This document shows positions 1 through 8,721 of a DNA stretch of 32,598 nucleotides, piece after piece (positions within the stretch are counted from its first letter, which is position 1; each line of letters begins with the position of its first letter). The notes under the pieces were generated by a model that saw only the letters and a program-made list of their open reading frames with translations, did no database searches and had not been told where the DNA came from. Origin of the DNA: Pilasporangium apinafurcum (taxonomy: Eukaryota; Oomycota; Peronosporomycetes; Pythiales; Pythiaceae); NCBI GenBank assembly GCA_001600495.1, contig BCKE01000015.1, forward strand, positions 1-32,598, in the 5' to 3' direction. A program made the position numbers and the translations under genes.

Positions 1-47
1 ATCTCCGTACCCACAATGTACGTAGAGAAGGTGGTGTTGTGACACAC

Positions 48-65
48 GAATCTGTAAACAGATTC
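48..65. repeat. 18-bp perfect palindrome
   Basis: GAATCTGT (48-55) and ACAGATTC (58-65) are perfect reverse complements separated by AA. It lies beside the 32-bp tandem repeat and the broken reading frame, so it is probably part of a decayed mobile element, though it could be chance. No function can be read from it. Confidence 0.5.
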
Positions 66-71
66 CACCTT

Positions 72-135
72 CTTATGTAATGGGTAAGACATCATTACAT
101 CATCTTATGTAATGGATAAGGGCCCATTACACCTT
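72..135. repeat. two-copy 32-bp tandem repeat with inverted TGTAATGG ends
   Basis: The first 17 bases of each unit, CTTATGTAATGGGTAAG at 72-88 and CTTATGTAATGGATAAG at 104-120, differ at one base. The units have a period of 32 bp, and the second halves also match in part. Each unit contains an inverted pair: ATGTAATG (75-82) with CATTACAT (93-100), and TGTAATGG (108-115) with CCATTACA (124-131). Short inverted TGTAA...TTACA ends are typical of retroelement LTR termini, so this could be an LTR or terminal-repeat remnant. That reading is inference; no second LTR, primer site or polypurine tract was found. Confidence 0.5.
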
Positions 136-909
136 ACATCATTTGTATGATCAACATCTTCAATGTCATCTAGCGGTTCCTCCGGTGGCTCAAATGATGA
201 AAACACACCTTGAGCCAAGAAGTTGTAATTGGGTAGTCCTAGCACTACATGGAGTTCTCTTATCTTGACAGACAATCGTAGGTTGATTGACCCATTAAGT
301 CGCATTGTAATGGTGCCGAACATATTCTCTTCACGACCATCATACCTTTGAGTGTTCTACATTGTATCTAAATGTTGCATTTGCGGAAACGTAGCGGTTT
401 CAGGGATTGAGTGTGGTATGCCCTCTGGCTGACGGGCATCTGTCATAGCCCAATGAGTTTGAGCGATTGACGAGGAAGTCGTCAATGATACGGGCACCCT
501 CTCGAACCCGGGAAGCGGTCGCGCGACGGATTCCTGTCGCCTCTGTTGCAGACTATTTGACTGCAAACACAAACACTTCCATTGTGAATGGATCAACCAC
601 CTTTCGACGCTTGTAATGATTAGCCCGAGCTTCAGCTATATGGGAAAGAAAATTCTCCTCATTTAATACAACAAAGTCTTTCTGGGCAGCACTGAGGCTT
701 GGTTTATGGTATATCTTGCGGTCTCTGCGGATGGATTTTTGATCGTAGGGCTGAACTGCACGAGCAACTCGTTCCTCAACCATATCACAAAAGTGTTCAA
801 AACTGCACTCCTCATCGAATGAAAATCGTGAATCCTCCACCTGTAGTGATGTTCTACTCGTCTTTGCGATATCACCGATCTTGACTGCAACTTGAGCTAG
901 TGTCTGCAT
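105..909 (-). pseudogene. degenerate reading frame, possible mobile-element remnant
   Basis: Reading leftwards, an ATG at 909 opens about 118 codons ending at 553. The first part is Glu/Asp-rich and looks protein-like. The reading then continues in another frame from about 596 down to a TAG at 357-359. After that single stop the same frame runs on without interruption to 105, including the segment around LNGSINLRLSVKIRELHVV. A frame change plus one stop within 800 bases suggests a decayed coding sequence rather than three small genes. Introns are an alternative explanation, but no convincing GT-AG pair was seen. I do not recognise the family. The repeats at 48-135 beside it favour a mobile-element origin, such as a gag-like or captured gene, but no reverse transcriptase, integrase or transposase motif is visible. 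Confidence 0.4.
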
Positions 910-1901
910 CACTAGTTATGGATATATATTGCTCCTTCCTCAAAATGCCCACCCCTTCATGGCCATTCGAAGGGTTTCTTCATAAAACCATTCTACTGGG
1001 TATATTTAGCACAGCAAATGGGGGTGCAACTAGGAGTAAGACATCCTAATTCTGGGTGACATTCTGTTTATATATGTATTTATGTCACACTATTTCAATG
1101 TAGTAGTTTATCATTTATTACTATGTGTATATTTATTTGAAGTATTTTGATACTTATTTGAGATCGTGGTGTCAAAAGTCACATTGTTTCGAAATGAAAA
1201 GCCGTAGAAAAAAAATTTGGAAAGTTAAAAAGAAGAACACAGCACTTGATGAGAAGGAAGGAGAATAGAGCGACTATGATGATGTTATTGCACAGGATGA
1301 GTTATATTGAAGTGTAGAGCATGTCATTGCTGTTGAAACCTTCAGAACACATGTAATGTTTCTATCGTTCTCTCTTCGTCGACCGGCTCACTCACTCGAT
1401 GTGATGATCGATGATGGAATCTGAGCATATTAATGCAATGCTTGACACAATGTGGGTGATAGAGATGCGTTGTTTCCGTTTCTTTGGGCCGTTTCATGAA
1501 GTTGTGGTGATGGTACAGTCGATTCAGAAGAAGTAGAAGACTAGAAGGATTGTAAAAAGACTTGATTTGGGTGTGGGGCTGATCAATTACTTGAGAGAGG
1601 CAACGCACGCCACTGCCTTCTCAGTACTCTCGCTCTATTGTTTGTTTGTTTTTTCTTTTCATCTGCATTTGGGAAGATGAGGATGAGTTTCGATTTATTT
1701 TCTTCTGTCGAGCATCTACGTCTAGATGCTAAAATGGGAATTTGCGACGGACTTCCTTTCCACATTCGCGAACGTTCGCTCCACCAGAAGCGCCACTTGT
1801 TCTAGTCAAGTCAGTCCTGGTTTGTTTTGCCAGTTCAGAAGAAGACGCGCATAAAACGCCGAGCACTTGGCTGCTCTTCGGTGGGAGAATAACGGATCTT
1901 G
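910..1901. other. intergenic region upstream of the FYVE/DUSP gene
   Basis: About 990 bases with no supported gene. The left part (930-1340) is AT-rich with runs such as tatttatttgaagtattttg. The right part, from about 1620, has pyrimidine-rich tracts on the plus strand and presumably contains the promoter and 5' UTR of the gene starting at 1902. The short open frames here are Ser/Leu/His-rich, overlap one another on both strands and show no family resemblance. Confidence 0.5.
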
Positions 1902-4037
1902 ATGGACAAAGCAACGACAGTGAACACCGTAGTGGCGGGACCAGATGTAGATATGACTGGCAACTCCCAAGTGCGATGTATTCATTCGATGGCACGGCAT
2001 AGTCATCTCGAACGTCGACTGGAGAAGCCGGCCAGTATGTTTAGCTTGCGCTCATTCCGTGGGTTTCACTTATCACTCAAGTCTCAGAAACCACGCCGTC
2101 CGTCAATGTCAACAGGGAGAACTAGCATCGCCACTCGACGCAGCATCGCCACTATCTCGGCTGATGATGAAGATTCCGCACCGAGTAAACTGAAACAGCA
2201 AAAGGGAAAGCATCGTCATCGAGCACGATCGACGTGGCGAGGTTTCTCAGGACTACGGTTCCGTCCAAAGAAAGCACCCACAACCATGTACTCGATCTCG
2301 TTCTATCCATGGAAGATGGAGTCGCACGGCTACTACTCCCATCCAGAGGCAGCAGTTGAGTGGGTCCCTGACACAGCAAGTTCACGATGTCAGATCTGCC
2401 TGGCGGCGTTCAACCTTACGCATCGCCGTCATCATTGCCGAATCTGTGGTCACTTGGTCTGCAACGACTGCTCCCTGCAACGCACGTATTTCCCTTTCGC
2501 CAAGGATACTCGTAGTGCGCACCATCTTATCAAAGACGGGGCGCCTCAACGGACATGCAACGCCTGTGCCAACACGCTGAAGAACATGGCAGCGCAGAAT
2601 GATTTCCGTGTCAAGAAGTTCACGGTGCAGTCGACGCATGCAAGAGATGGGGATGAGAACACCAGCGGCCAGGTTGTGGAAGTTGACCAGCCGTCTCAAT
2701 GGCGGCAGTCACGTGTGATGCATGCTGACGAGGATGATTTTTACAACCATCAGCTGCAGTTGGCCCGAGTTTCGTCGTCGGGCCAGTATGTATTTCCATT
2801 GTCAGGAAACCGAGCCGAAGAGCTGGACCGAATCCTGCAAGCACGCGCACTCTCGCGCGAACGTACCACGACCAAGCATTACGTAATTTGTTCACAATGG
2901 CTTGAACAGTGGTTGGAGTACGTGCACGTGGACTCACCATCTACCATGTCCAGTCGCTTGTCATGTTCTTCTGGTGAAAACGCGTTCCAGCGGTCATCTT
3001 CGACGGTAAAGAAGCTGCGTCAGCAACGCCACCGTCGTCCAGGTCCGATTTCCAACTATTCGTTGCTGAATTTTGTGAATGGTGATTTGGTGCCGAAGGA
3101 CGATTTGGAGCGAAGTCGTGGTAATGAAGGAAGTGGAGACTATCGCATTGTGAGTCAAGAGGTCTGGATGGTGTTTCTCAGTATCTACGGCGGTGGACCA
3201 AGTATTCAGCTTCGTGAAGAAGGTGGTAGCAATCGCGTTTACAATAACGACACCATAGTCGCCAGTTTGAAGCCAGTGAAGAGTCAAAACTTTTTGGGTT
3301 CTGTGGATGTCTATGACTGGATCATCACAGAACTGGAAGATTCGTTACCGCCCATTGCTGCGACTCATTTGGATCGATTCCCAGAACACGCTGCTCGAAG
3401 ACGACAGACCACGACATCCACTCCAGTAAATGATGATGACAGAGTGAGAATTCAATCCGATTTCCGTTCGACCACATCTGGTGTGATGATGATGACGACT
3501 GAGAGATGCACAAAGCATCCATCACTACCAAGGCAAGCGTCTACTCCTCGTCGTCGTCTCGTGTATCAAGGCAATTGCCGCCGGAATCCAAGCATGACAT
3601 CTCCTCGACCAAGACGAGCAATCGTAGCTGGTAAGAGCTACCTGCATCACTGCTTATCGGACTCGTGGAAGGAACAACGCAGTCGTCGTGGCGATCGTGT
3701 GTATCCAGCGTCTACAAACGATGTCATCTCGGAGGTGTACACTGAAGCCGTGCTGTATGACCCAAAGGAAGTGCATAGTAGCACTAATAATATCCCAGTG
3801 GCCAAACCTCCTGTGAGAAGTCAAAGCAGTAATGACATTGTGAACGCGAGTAACCCAGTCGAAGATTCTACCGACAAAAGCGACCCACGAGCCACGATTG
3901 CAGCAGTGTCTGCATTTGCCTCCGCAGCTGCACAGGCGAGGAAGAAGTCGGCCATGTCGCTCTCAAGACATTCCTCCTTCACAAGGATGAGCACGATTAG
4001 TGTTACGAACTCGTCTCACAATGCCATGTCTGCATGA
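1902..4037 (+). CDS. FYVE zinc finger and DUSP domain protein
   Basis: Single-exon gene of 711 residues; ATG at 1902 is the first Met in frame. Residues about 154-226 form a FYVE finger: the WVPD motif (WxxD), the RRHHCR basic core, and eight ligands at Cys163/166, 179/182, 187/190 and 219/222. The usual RVC is RTC here. FYVE domains bind phosphatidylinositol 3-phosphate on endosomes. Residues about 325-440 resemble a DUSP domain: W..WL.YV at the start, PGPISNYSLL, a basic/acidic stretch, then EVWMVFLSIYGGGPSI, interrupted by a Ser-rich loop of about 35 residues. DUSP domains are usually found in ubiquitin-specific proteases, but no protease domain follows. The rest of the C-terminus is Ser/Arg/Thr-rich and looks disordered. 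The probable role is an endosomal adaptor; partners are unknown. The next gene ends 181 bases away, tail to tail. Confidence 0.85.
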   Translation: MDKATTVNTVVAGPDVDMTGNSQVRCIHSMARHSHLERRLEKPASMFSLRSFRGFHLSLKSQKPRRPSMSTGRTSIATRRSIATISADDEDSAPSKLKQQKGKHRHRARSTWRGFSGLRFRPKKAPTTMYSISFYPWKMESHGYYSHPEAAVEWVPDTASSRCQICLAAFNLTHRRHHCRICGHLVCNDCSLQRTYFPFAKDTRSAHHLIKDGAPQRTCNACANTLKNMAAQNDFRVKKFTVQSTHARDGDENTSGQVVEVDQPSQWRQSRVMHADEDDFYNHQLQLARVSSSGQYVFPLSGNRAEELDRILQARALSRERTTTKHYVICSQWLEQWLEYVHVDSPSTMSSRLSCSSGENAFQRSSSTVKKLRQQRHRRPGPISNYSLLNFVNGDLVPKDDLERSRGNEGSGDYRIVSQEVWMVFLSIYGGGPSIQLREEGGSNRVYNNDTIVASLKPVKSQNFLGSVDVYDWIITELEDSLPPIAATHLDRFPEHAARRRQTTTSTPVNDDDRVRIQSDFRSTTSGVMMMTTERCTKHPSLPRQASTPRRRLVYQGNCRRNPSMTSPRPRRAIVAGKSYLHHCLSDSWKEQRSRRGDRVYPASTNDVISEVYTEAVLYDPKEVHSSTNNIPVAKPPVRSQSSNDIVNASNPVEDSTDKSDPRATIAAVSAFASAAAQARKKSAMSLSRHSSFTRMSTISVTNSSHNAMSA

Positions 4038-4218
4038 ACGCGCATCACTTGTGCCAGTAAACAGATCCTAATGATTGCAAGTTGTCTTTGGCACTACAAG
4101 GGACTTAGCTTTGGCTGTATATAAGTTTTGTACACAAAACAAAAATATCAAGAAGAGAAAGCTGTTTATCCACATTTGATATTGACGATTAATGTTTGAG
4201 TACTTGGATTTGACAGGA

Positions 4219-5784
4219 CTAATTTTGTGTATCATCGGCAGAGGCAAAGCGCATTTGCCAGTCTCGCGGCCAAAACGGGGACGAATATGGCATCTCAAAC
4301 GAGTTCAATTGATCTGGTGGGTGATACCAGTAATTCAGTGCCAAATGCCCATTTACTGAACCAAAGGACTCGACTTCATGGAACCACGACGCCGGGAGGA
4401 ACAACATCTCTCCCGCTTCAATCTCACAGAACGCTACTTTCGCGTCCTTGAACTCTGGAAATTCTGCGTGTAACTGTTTTTCTGATGCCGAATCCTTCAA
4501 CAAGTATGTATCGATCCGACTAAAGCTCACAGGATCCTTCACGGTTTTATCTACTTTTCGAGATTTAGATAGCGCATCCTCCTCGTCAAAATCTTCGAAT
4601 TCATCTTCTACATCTTGGTCTCCCACATCATCTCCTTCTTCATCGACATCATCATCGTCGTCTCCATCTTCATCAAAATGGAAAGGACCAAATTCTCCGT
4701 CTTCTGGTTCGGATAGCCCATCTTCATCCTCTCGCTCTACGCGTAAGACACCAAGAATAGCCTTATCCAATCGTTCTTCAGCGGCAGCGAGTCGTTGTTC
4801 TGCACCCTCTTCGCCATTTTCCATGGCTTGTTCCGCAAGCGCCAGCTCTTTTTCCGCATCATCTTTCTCAATCGACGCGAGCGCAGCAGCTTCCGACATG
4901 GGATCCGCACCATAGGCAGTCGTTTCTTCACCTTTGTAGTTGATACGTCCATTTGGATGCACATGTACCAACTTGCCGCGCGTGTACATCTTCTCTGCGT
5001 CTGCAGGTGAATACAATCGGAATCGCTTCTTGCCACGCAGCAAGATGTAGAGATTGTCGTGGTAATCATGATGTAGGCCAGATGAAGAGCCGTGTGTGTT
5101 GTTGCCCATCCAGATGTTAATATTCTGTGGGACGAGGTTACCCAACAGTGCCGGTCGCAATGGGAAGTCACTTTGCAACTTTGCGATAAACGGTGCCATG
5201 ACTGCAGGACGGCCATCGTCTTCTGCTTCGACATCCTGCGTGGTTAAATAATGCAGCTCATCACCTTTGTCGATTAGATGCAACAATTCCTTGAATTTCA
5301 TTGGCACTTCAATGCCTCGACCAAATTTTTCCTTCGTGGTCTCGCGCCGTTCCACTGCCAGGATTTCTTCACCTGCAAGTTTCTCCAAATGCTTGTTCGT
5401 CCACTTATTAGGTGCAGTAAACGCCGCATCTTGGATGAATCCACGTAACACTACAGGCTTTCGTGTTGCTACGTATTTTTCAAAGAAAAGTTCTGGTGTG
5501 ATGTCATTAACGTTGATGCGTTCAAGCTCATAATTTTGTTCAGGAACAACAAAGCCTTCATAGTGATTGATACGTGTAGATTCAGCACCATCTATCACCG
5601 ATATTGGCGAGGAACCAGCATTTCCTTCTTCTTTTCTCGAACGTTTTCGAGACGAAGCATCGGGTGATGCGTCTGCTGGGCGAGCAGCTTTCCCGTTTGT
5701 CATCACGTTTATCGTGTGCTTTCTAATTGATTGCCTTCCAAGATTGAAGCTCTTCGGCTTCGCGCCACCAGTACCGTATTTCAT
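4219..5784 (-). CDS. JmjC-domain 2-oxoglutarate dioxygenase, JMJD7-like
   Basis: 521 residues, uninterrupted, starting at the ATG at 5784; codons upstream in frame lack a Met. The protein begins with a basic, probably nuclear-targeting stretch (SSRKRSRKEE). The cupin/JmjC core starts near residue 100 with KYVATRKPVVLRGF. The iron-binding H-x-D is His238-His239-Asp240 within GLHHDYHDNLYILLRGKKRF, the usual JMJD7-type arrangement. The third ligand is probably the His in LFLPASWFHEVES, followed by ALNYWYHPP at the end of the core. Family members hydroxylate protein side chains (JMJD7 acts on lysine) using Fe(II), O2 and 2-oxoglutarate. Unusually, about 150 residues of Ala/Glu-rich helix and very acidic Asp/Glu sequence split the core between the H-x-D strand and the final strands. 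The substrate cannot be inferred. A spliceosome-associated or PSER-type JmjC protein is an alternative. Confidence 0.85.
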   Translation of the reverse strand: MKYGTGGAKPKSFNLGRQSIRKHTINVMTNGKAARPADASPDASSRKRSRKEEGNAGSSPISVIDGAESTRINHYEGFVVPEQNYELERINVNDITPELFFEKYVATRKPVVLRGFIQDAAFTAPNKWTNKHLEKLAGEEILAVERRETTKEKFGRGIEVPMKFKELLHLIDKGDELHYLTTQDVEAEDDGRPAVMAPFIAKLQSDFPLRPALLGNLVPQNINIWMGNNTHGSSSGLHHDYHDNLYILLRGKKRFRLYSPADAEKMYTRGKLVHVHPNGRINYKGEETTAYGADPMSEAAALASIEKDDAEKELALAEQAMENGEEGAEQRLAAAEERLDKAILGVLRVEREDEDGLSEPEDGEFGPFHFDEDGDDDDDVDEEGDDVGDQDVEDEFEDFDEEDALSKSRKVDKTVKDPVSFSRIDTYLLKDSASEKQLHAEFPEFKDAKVAFCEIEAGEMLFLPASWFHEVESFGSVNGHLALNYWYHPPDQLNSFEMPYSSPFWPRDWQMRFASADDTQN

Positions 5785-6229
5785 AAAATTATTTATTCTT
5801 ATTTTCACAACATAATTTTAGCCAATTAAATAACTGCCATCATTTGAATTATGTGCATTACAGTACATTGGAATTGGAATGACTGGATATGATTGAACTG
5901 CTCATTTCAACGCGCAGAAATGCAGCAATGACCGTGGGACAGAAGCAGTGGAGAGTTAATAGAAACCACCAGAGCACAACATAAATATGATAAAAAAAAA
6001 AACTAACTTCATCGTGTAATTGTTTGTGTTGGTGTTGCTTCTACAGAATGTGCGCGTCTTGCTTCAAAAGGTTCCACCACGAAACAACTATTAGAATTTT
6101 CCCCTATGACTTTGTTTCTAAGGAGAAAACCAAACGAGGACATAAGACTATGAGGATATCGATCGAATCATTTCATCTTTTCTGACTCGAACTTGATCCA
6201 CTGCATAGAGCGCGCAAGTATGAAAGAGC
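5785..6229 (-). other. intergenic region between JmjC and DNAJC7-like genes
   Basis: 445 bases that should contain the promoter of the JmjC gene (reading left) and the 3' UTR of the DNAJC7-like gene. It includes a poly-A run near 5992-6002. No open frame, RNA gene or repeat of note was seen. Confidence 0.4.
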
Positions 6230-8086
6230 TTAACCGAAGTGGAATCGCACGTTTCCGCCTTGACCACCGAAGCCATGATTGCCCATTCCACCCATTCCGC
6301 CCATACCTCCCATGCCACCACCGCCACCGAAGAACATCTGGAAAATCTGCGAAGGATCAACACCACCCATACCACCACCCATGCCATGGCCACCAAAGTC
6401 GCTGTCGAGATCTTCCAAATCCACTCCAGAGTCGTATCGCTGCTTCTTCTGCGGGTCTGAGAGTACAGCGTAGGCCTCGCCAATGTCTTTGAAAGTAGCT
6501 TCGGCTGCTGCTTTCTCTTCGTCTGTTTTATTTGAGTGACGATCCGGGTGATACTTCAGCGCGAGCTTCTTATACGCCTTCTTAATTTCATGCTCAGTCG
6601 CATTCTGAGAAATCGCCAAGATCTTGTAATAATCTTTACGCTTGGCTTTCTTGAGCTCCATCTTTGTCTCACGAATGCTACGAACAACGATGCAACATAT
6701 ATGTCAGCAAGAAAGATACACAACAGCTACGGATTCCTTCAAGTATTCACGCAATCAGCAAACCTGTTTTGAATGTCACGCTGAGCATCATCACCGACAA
6801 GCTTCGACGCTTGGTCATATTCACGTAGGGCCTGTTCCAAGTTGGATTCTCCACCAAGAGCCTTCAAGCACGCAGCCTTTCGCAGGTACGCTTTAGCATA
6901 CCCATGATCATAGTAAATGGCCTTGTCACAATCCTTGATGGCCTCTTCATGACGGCCAAGACGGGAAAGTGCATTGGCACGATTACAATGAATCTTCGAA
7001 TTGAAAGCCTTGTTGCTCGGGTCGATCAGCAGACACTCAGTGTATTTCTCCACTGCTTCTGTCATTTTGCCTGCTTTGAACGAGTTATTGGCGTCCTCTT
7101 TGCTATTCTCAAGTGCACGAATGCGCTTGATCTCCTTCATAAATTTACTGTTATCTGGATCCGAACGTAATGCCTGTTGCAAGTGCTTGATGGCACTAGG
7201 GAATTCTCCTTGGAAGTACAGGCACCGGGCTCGCAAGAACAATAAATCGGGACTGCTCGAGTTTGTACGCATCAATTGCGTCAGCGCCGCAAAGGCTTCG
7301 TCATAGCGCTCACAGCCAATCAGCGCTTCTCCGCGCAACAGCTTGATGTCATTCGCACCGGTACAGACCTGCAATGCGCTGTCAAAGCAGTGCACAGCTT
7401 GCGAGAATCGTTTCTACCAACAAAACACAAGTACATCGCATTAGCATCACACTATACCCAACACCACTACTTCGGATACAATCAACTATGCAAGATCATA
7501 TCATACCGCTGTCAAATGCTCTTTGCCTCGCTCCACTTTTTCCAACGCAATTTCTACCTGGCGCTTCTCTGTCAATAGCGTCGGATTATTGGGATCACGA
7601 ATTAAGCCCGCTTGAAACGTTTTGATAGCGCCATCATGATCGCCCTATATCATCCAAACCAATTATCATATGCAAAATGGTTAGCAAAGACTGAGTCACA
7701 TCTCTACATCTGCATCTTCCATGTCTGATTTCTTCCATCCACCCAACTCAGGAATCCCACTCACTCTTTTACAAAATGCAATTTCTATCTCCATTTGGAC
7801 TACAAAAATAGTCACGTACCAATGCAAGTTGAGCCTTGGCCTTGCGAACATACCCTTTGAAATACGTCGGATCGAAGACAATCGCGCGGTTGCAGTCGGT
7901 GATCACGTCCTTGTGCTTGCCGATCATGAACGACGCCGCCGCACGGTTACCGTAGTAGGCTACAACCGTCGGGGCCGCGTCGATCGCCTGCGTATACTTT
8001 TCAATGGCGCCCTGGTAGTCGCCGCGCTTGTATAGCTCGTTGCCCTCGGCCTTGTATTGCTCGGCTATCGCATCGCCGTTCTCCAT
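6230..8086 (-). CDS. TPR-repeat J-domain co-chaperone, DNAJC7-like
   Basis: Four exons on the minus strand: 7820-8086, 7507-7644, 6764-7413 and 6230-6677. The introns are GT-AG and all phases close, giving 500 residues against 494 for human DNAJC7. The ATG at 8086 begins [20 protein letters not shown], the first TPR helix; codons upstream are not TPR-like. Tandem TPR motifs fill residues about 8-340, for example [20 protein letters not shown] and [22 protein letters not shown] domain follows from about 367, with the HPD triad at 395-397 needed to stimulate Hsp70. The last 60 residues are Gly/Met/Phe-rich. The family couples Hsp70 and Hsp90 in client folding in the cytosol or nucleus. The first intron is 175 nt, more than twice the usual length here. 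Confidence 0.93.
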
Positions 8087-8721
8087 GGTCGTCGTTGCGT
8101 ATTGCTTCCTTGAGCGGGTATGTGCACTTTTGAGGCCAATCCGTAAATTCAGGCAAAGAACGTCCACTGTGGACCACACCACGTAACAAACAAGCGACGC
8201 GCAGAAGGATCCATCCAGTCTGGAGAGTGACAACTAAGTACGCGGTTCTGGAGATATCCGCACTTTACAGAATCGAGCTTCCTCTGCTCACTGTACACGG
8301 AGACATTCCAGATTCTACCAACATAAGTATTTCTTTTAAATATTGATGTAAATCGAGCGAGTGTCATTGAACTGGACATAACAATAAGCTAGATCAAGAC
8401 GCCACGCTTCGATCCATGGATGTGTTCTACCTACCCGAACTTAATGACCACTTCATTTTCCTAATTAATCGCATTTAGTCGACGTAAAGCAGTATTTTCG
8501 TTCGGTTAACAGCGTGAGAACAATAGAAAAATGGGTGGTTTCTCGAACGTTCTTTTTCCTAAGTTTATCACTTCGATAAAGTGACTAATAGATTCATTTT
8601 AGTGACTGTATGTACCCATCCGATAGGACTGACTCAAATATGGTACATTTCAACCTTGGTTGGATGATCAAGTGAAGCATCAATTGTGGGGTGAATCGAA
8701 GTTAAATTATGAGTGTTAAGC
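8087..8721 (-). other. intergenic region upstream of the DNAJC7-like gene
   Basis: About 635 bases between the end of the channel gene (8722) and the start of the co-chaperone gene (8086), both on the minus strand. It presumably holds the co-chaperone promoter and the end of the channel transcript. Three GAACGTTC/GAAC-type motifs occur near 8540-8552 (tctcgaacgttcttttt), resembling a heat-shock-element half-site array; this is only suggestive. No gene was seen. Confidence 0.35.

Noticed and set aside
1342-1995. Overlapping minus-strand small frames before the FYVE gene
   Set aside because: Composition and overlap on both strands fit chance; no splice sites or family resemblance connect them.
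4448-4915. Plus-strand open frame of 155 codons, almost pure Ser/Pro
   Set aside because: It is the antisense shadow of the Asp/Glu-rich insertion of the JmjC gene; the composition follows from GAT/GAA codons read backwards.
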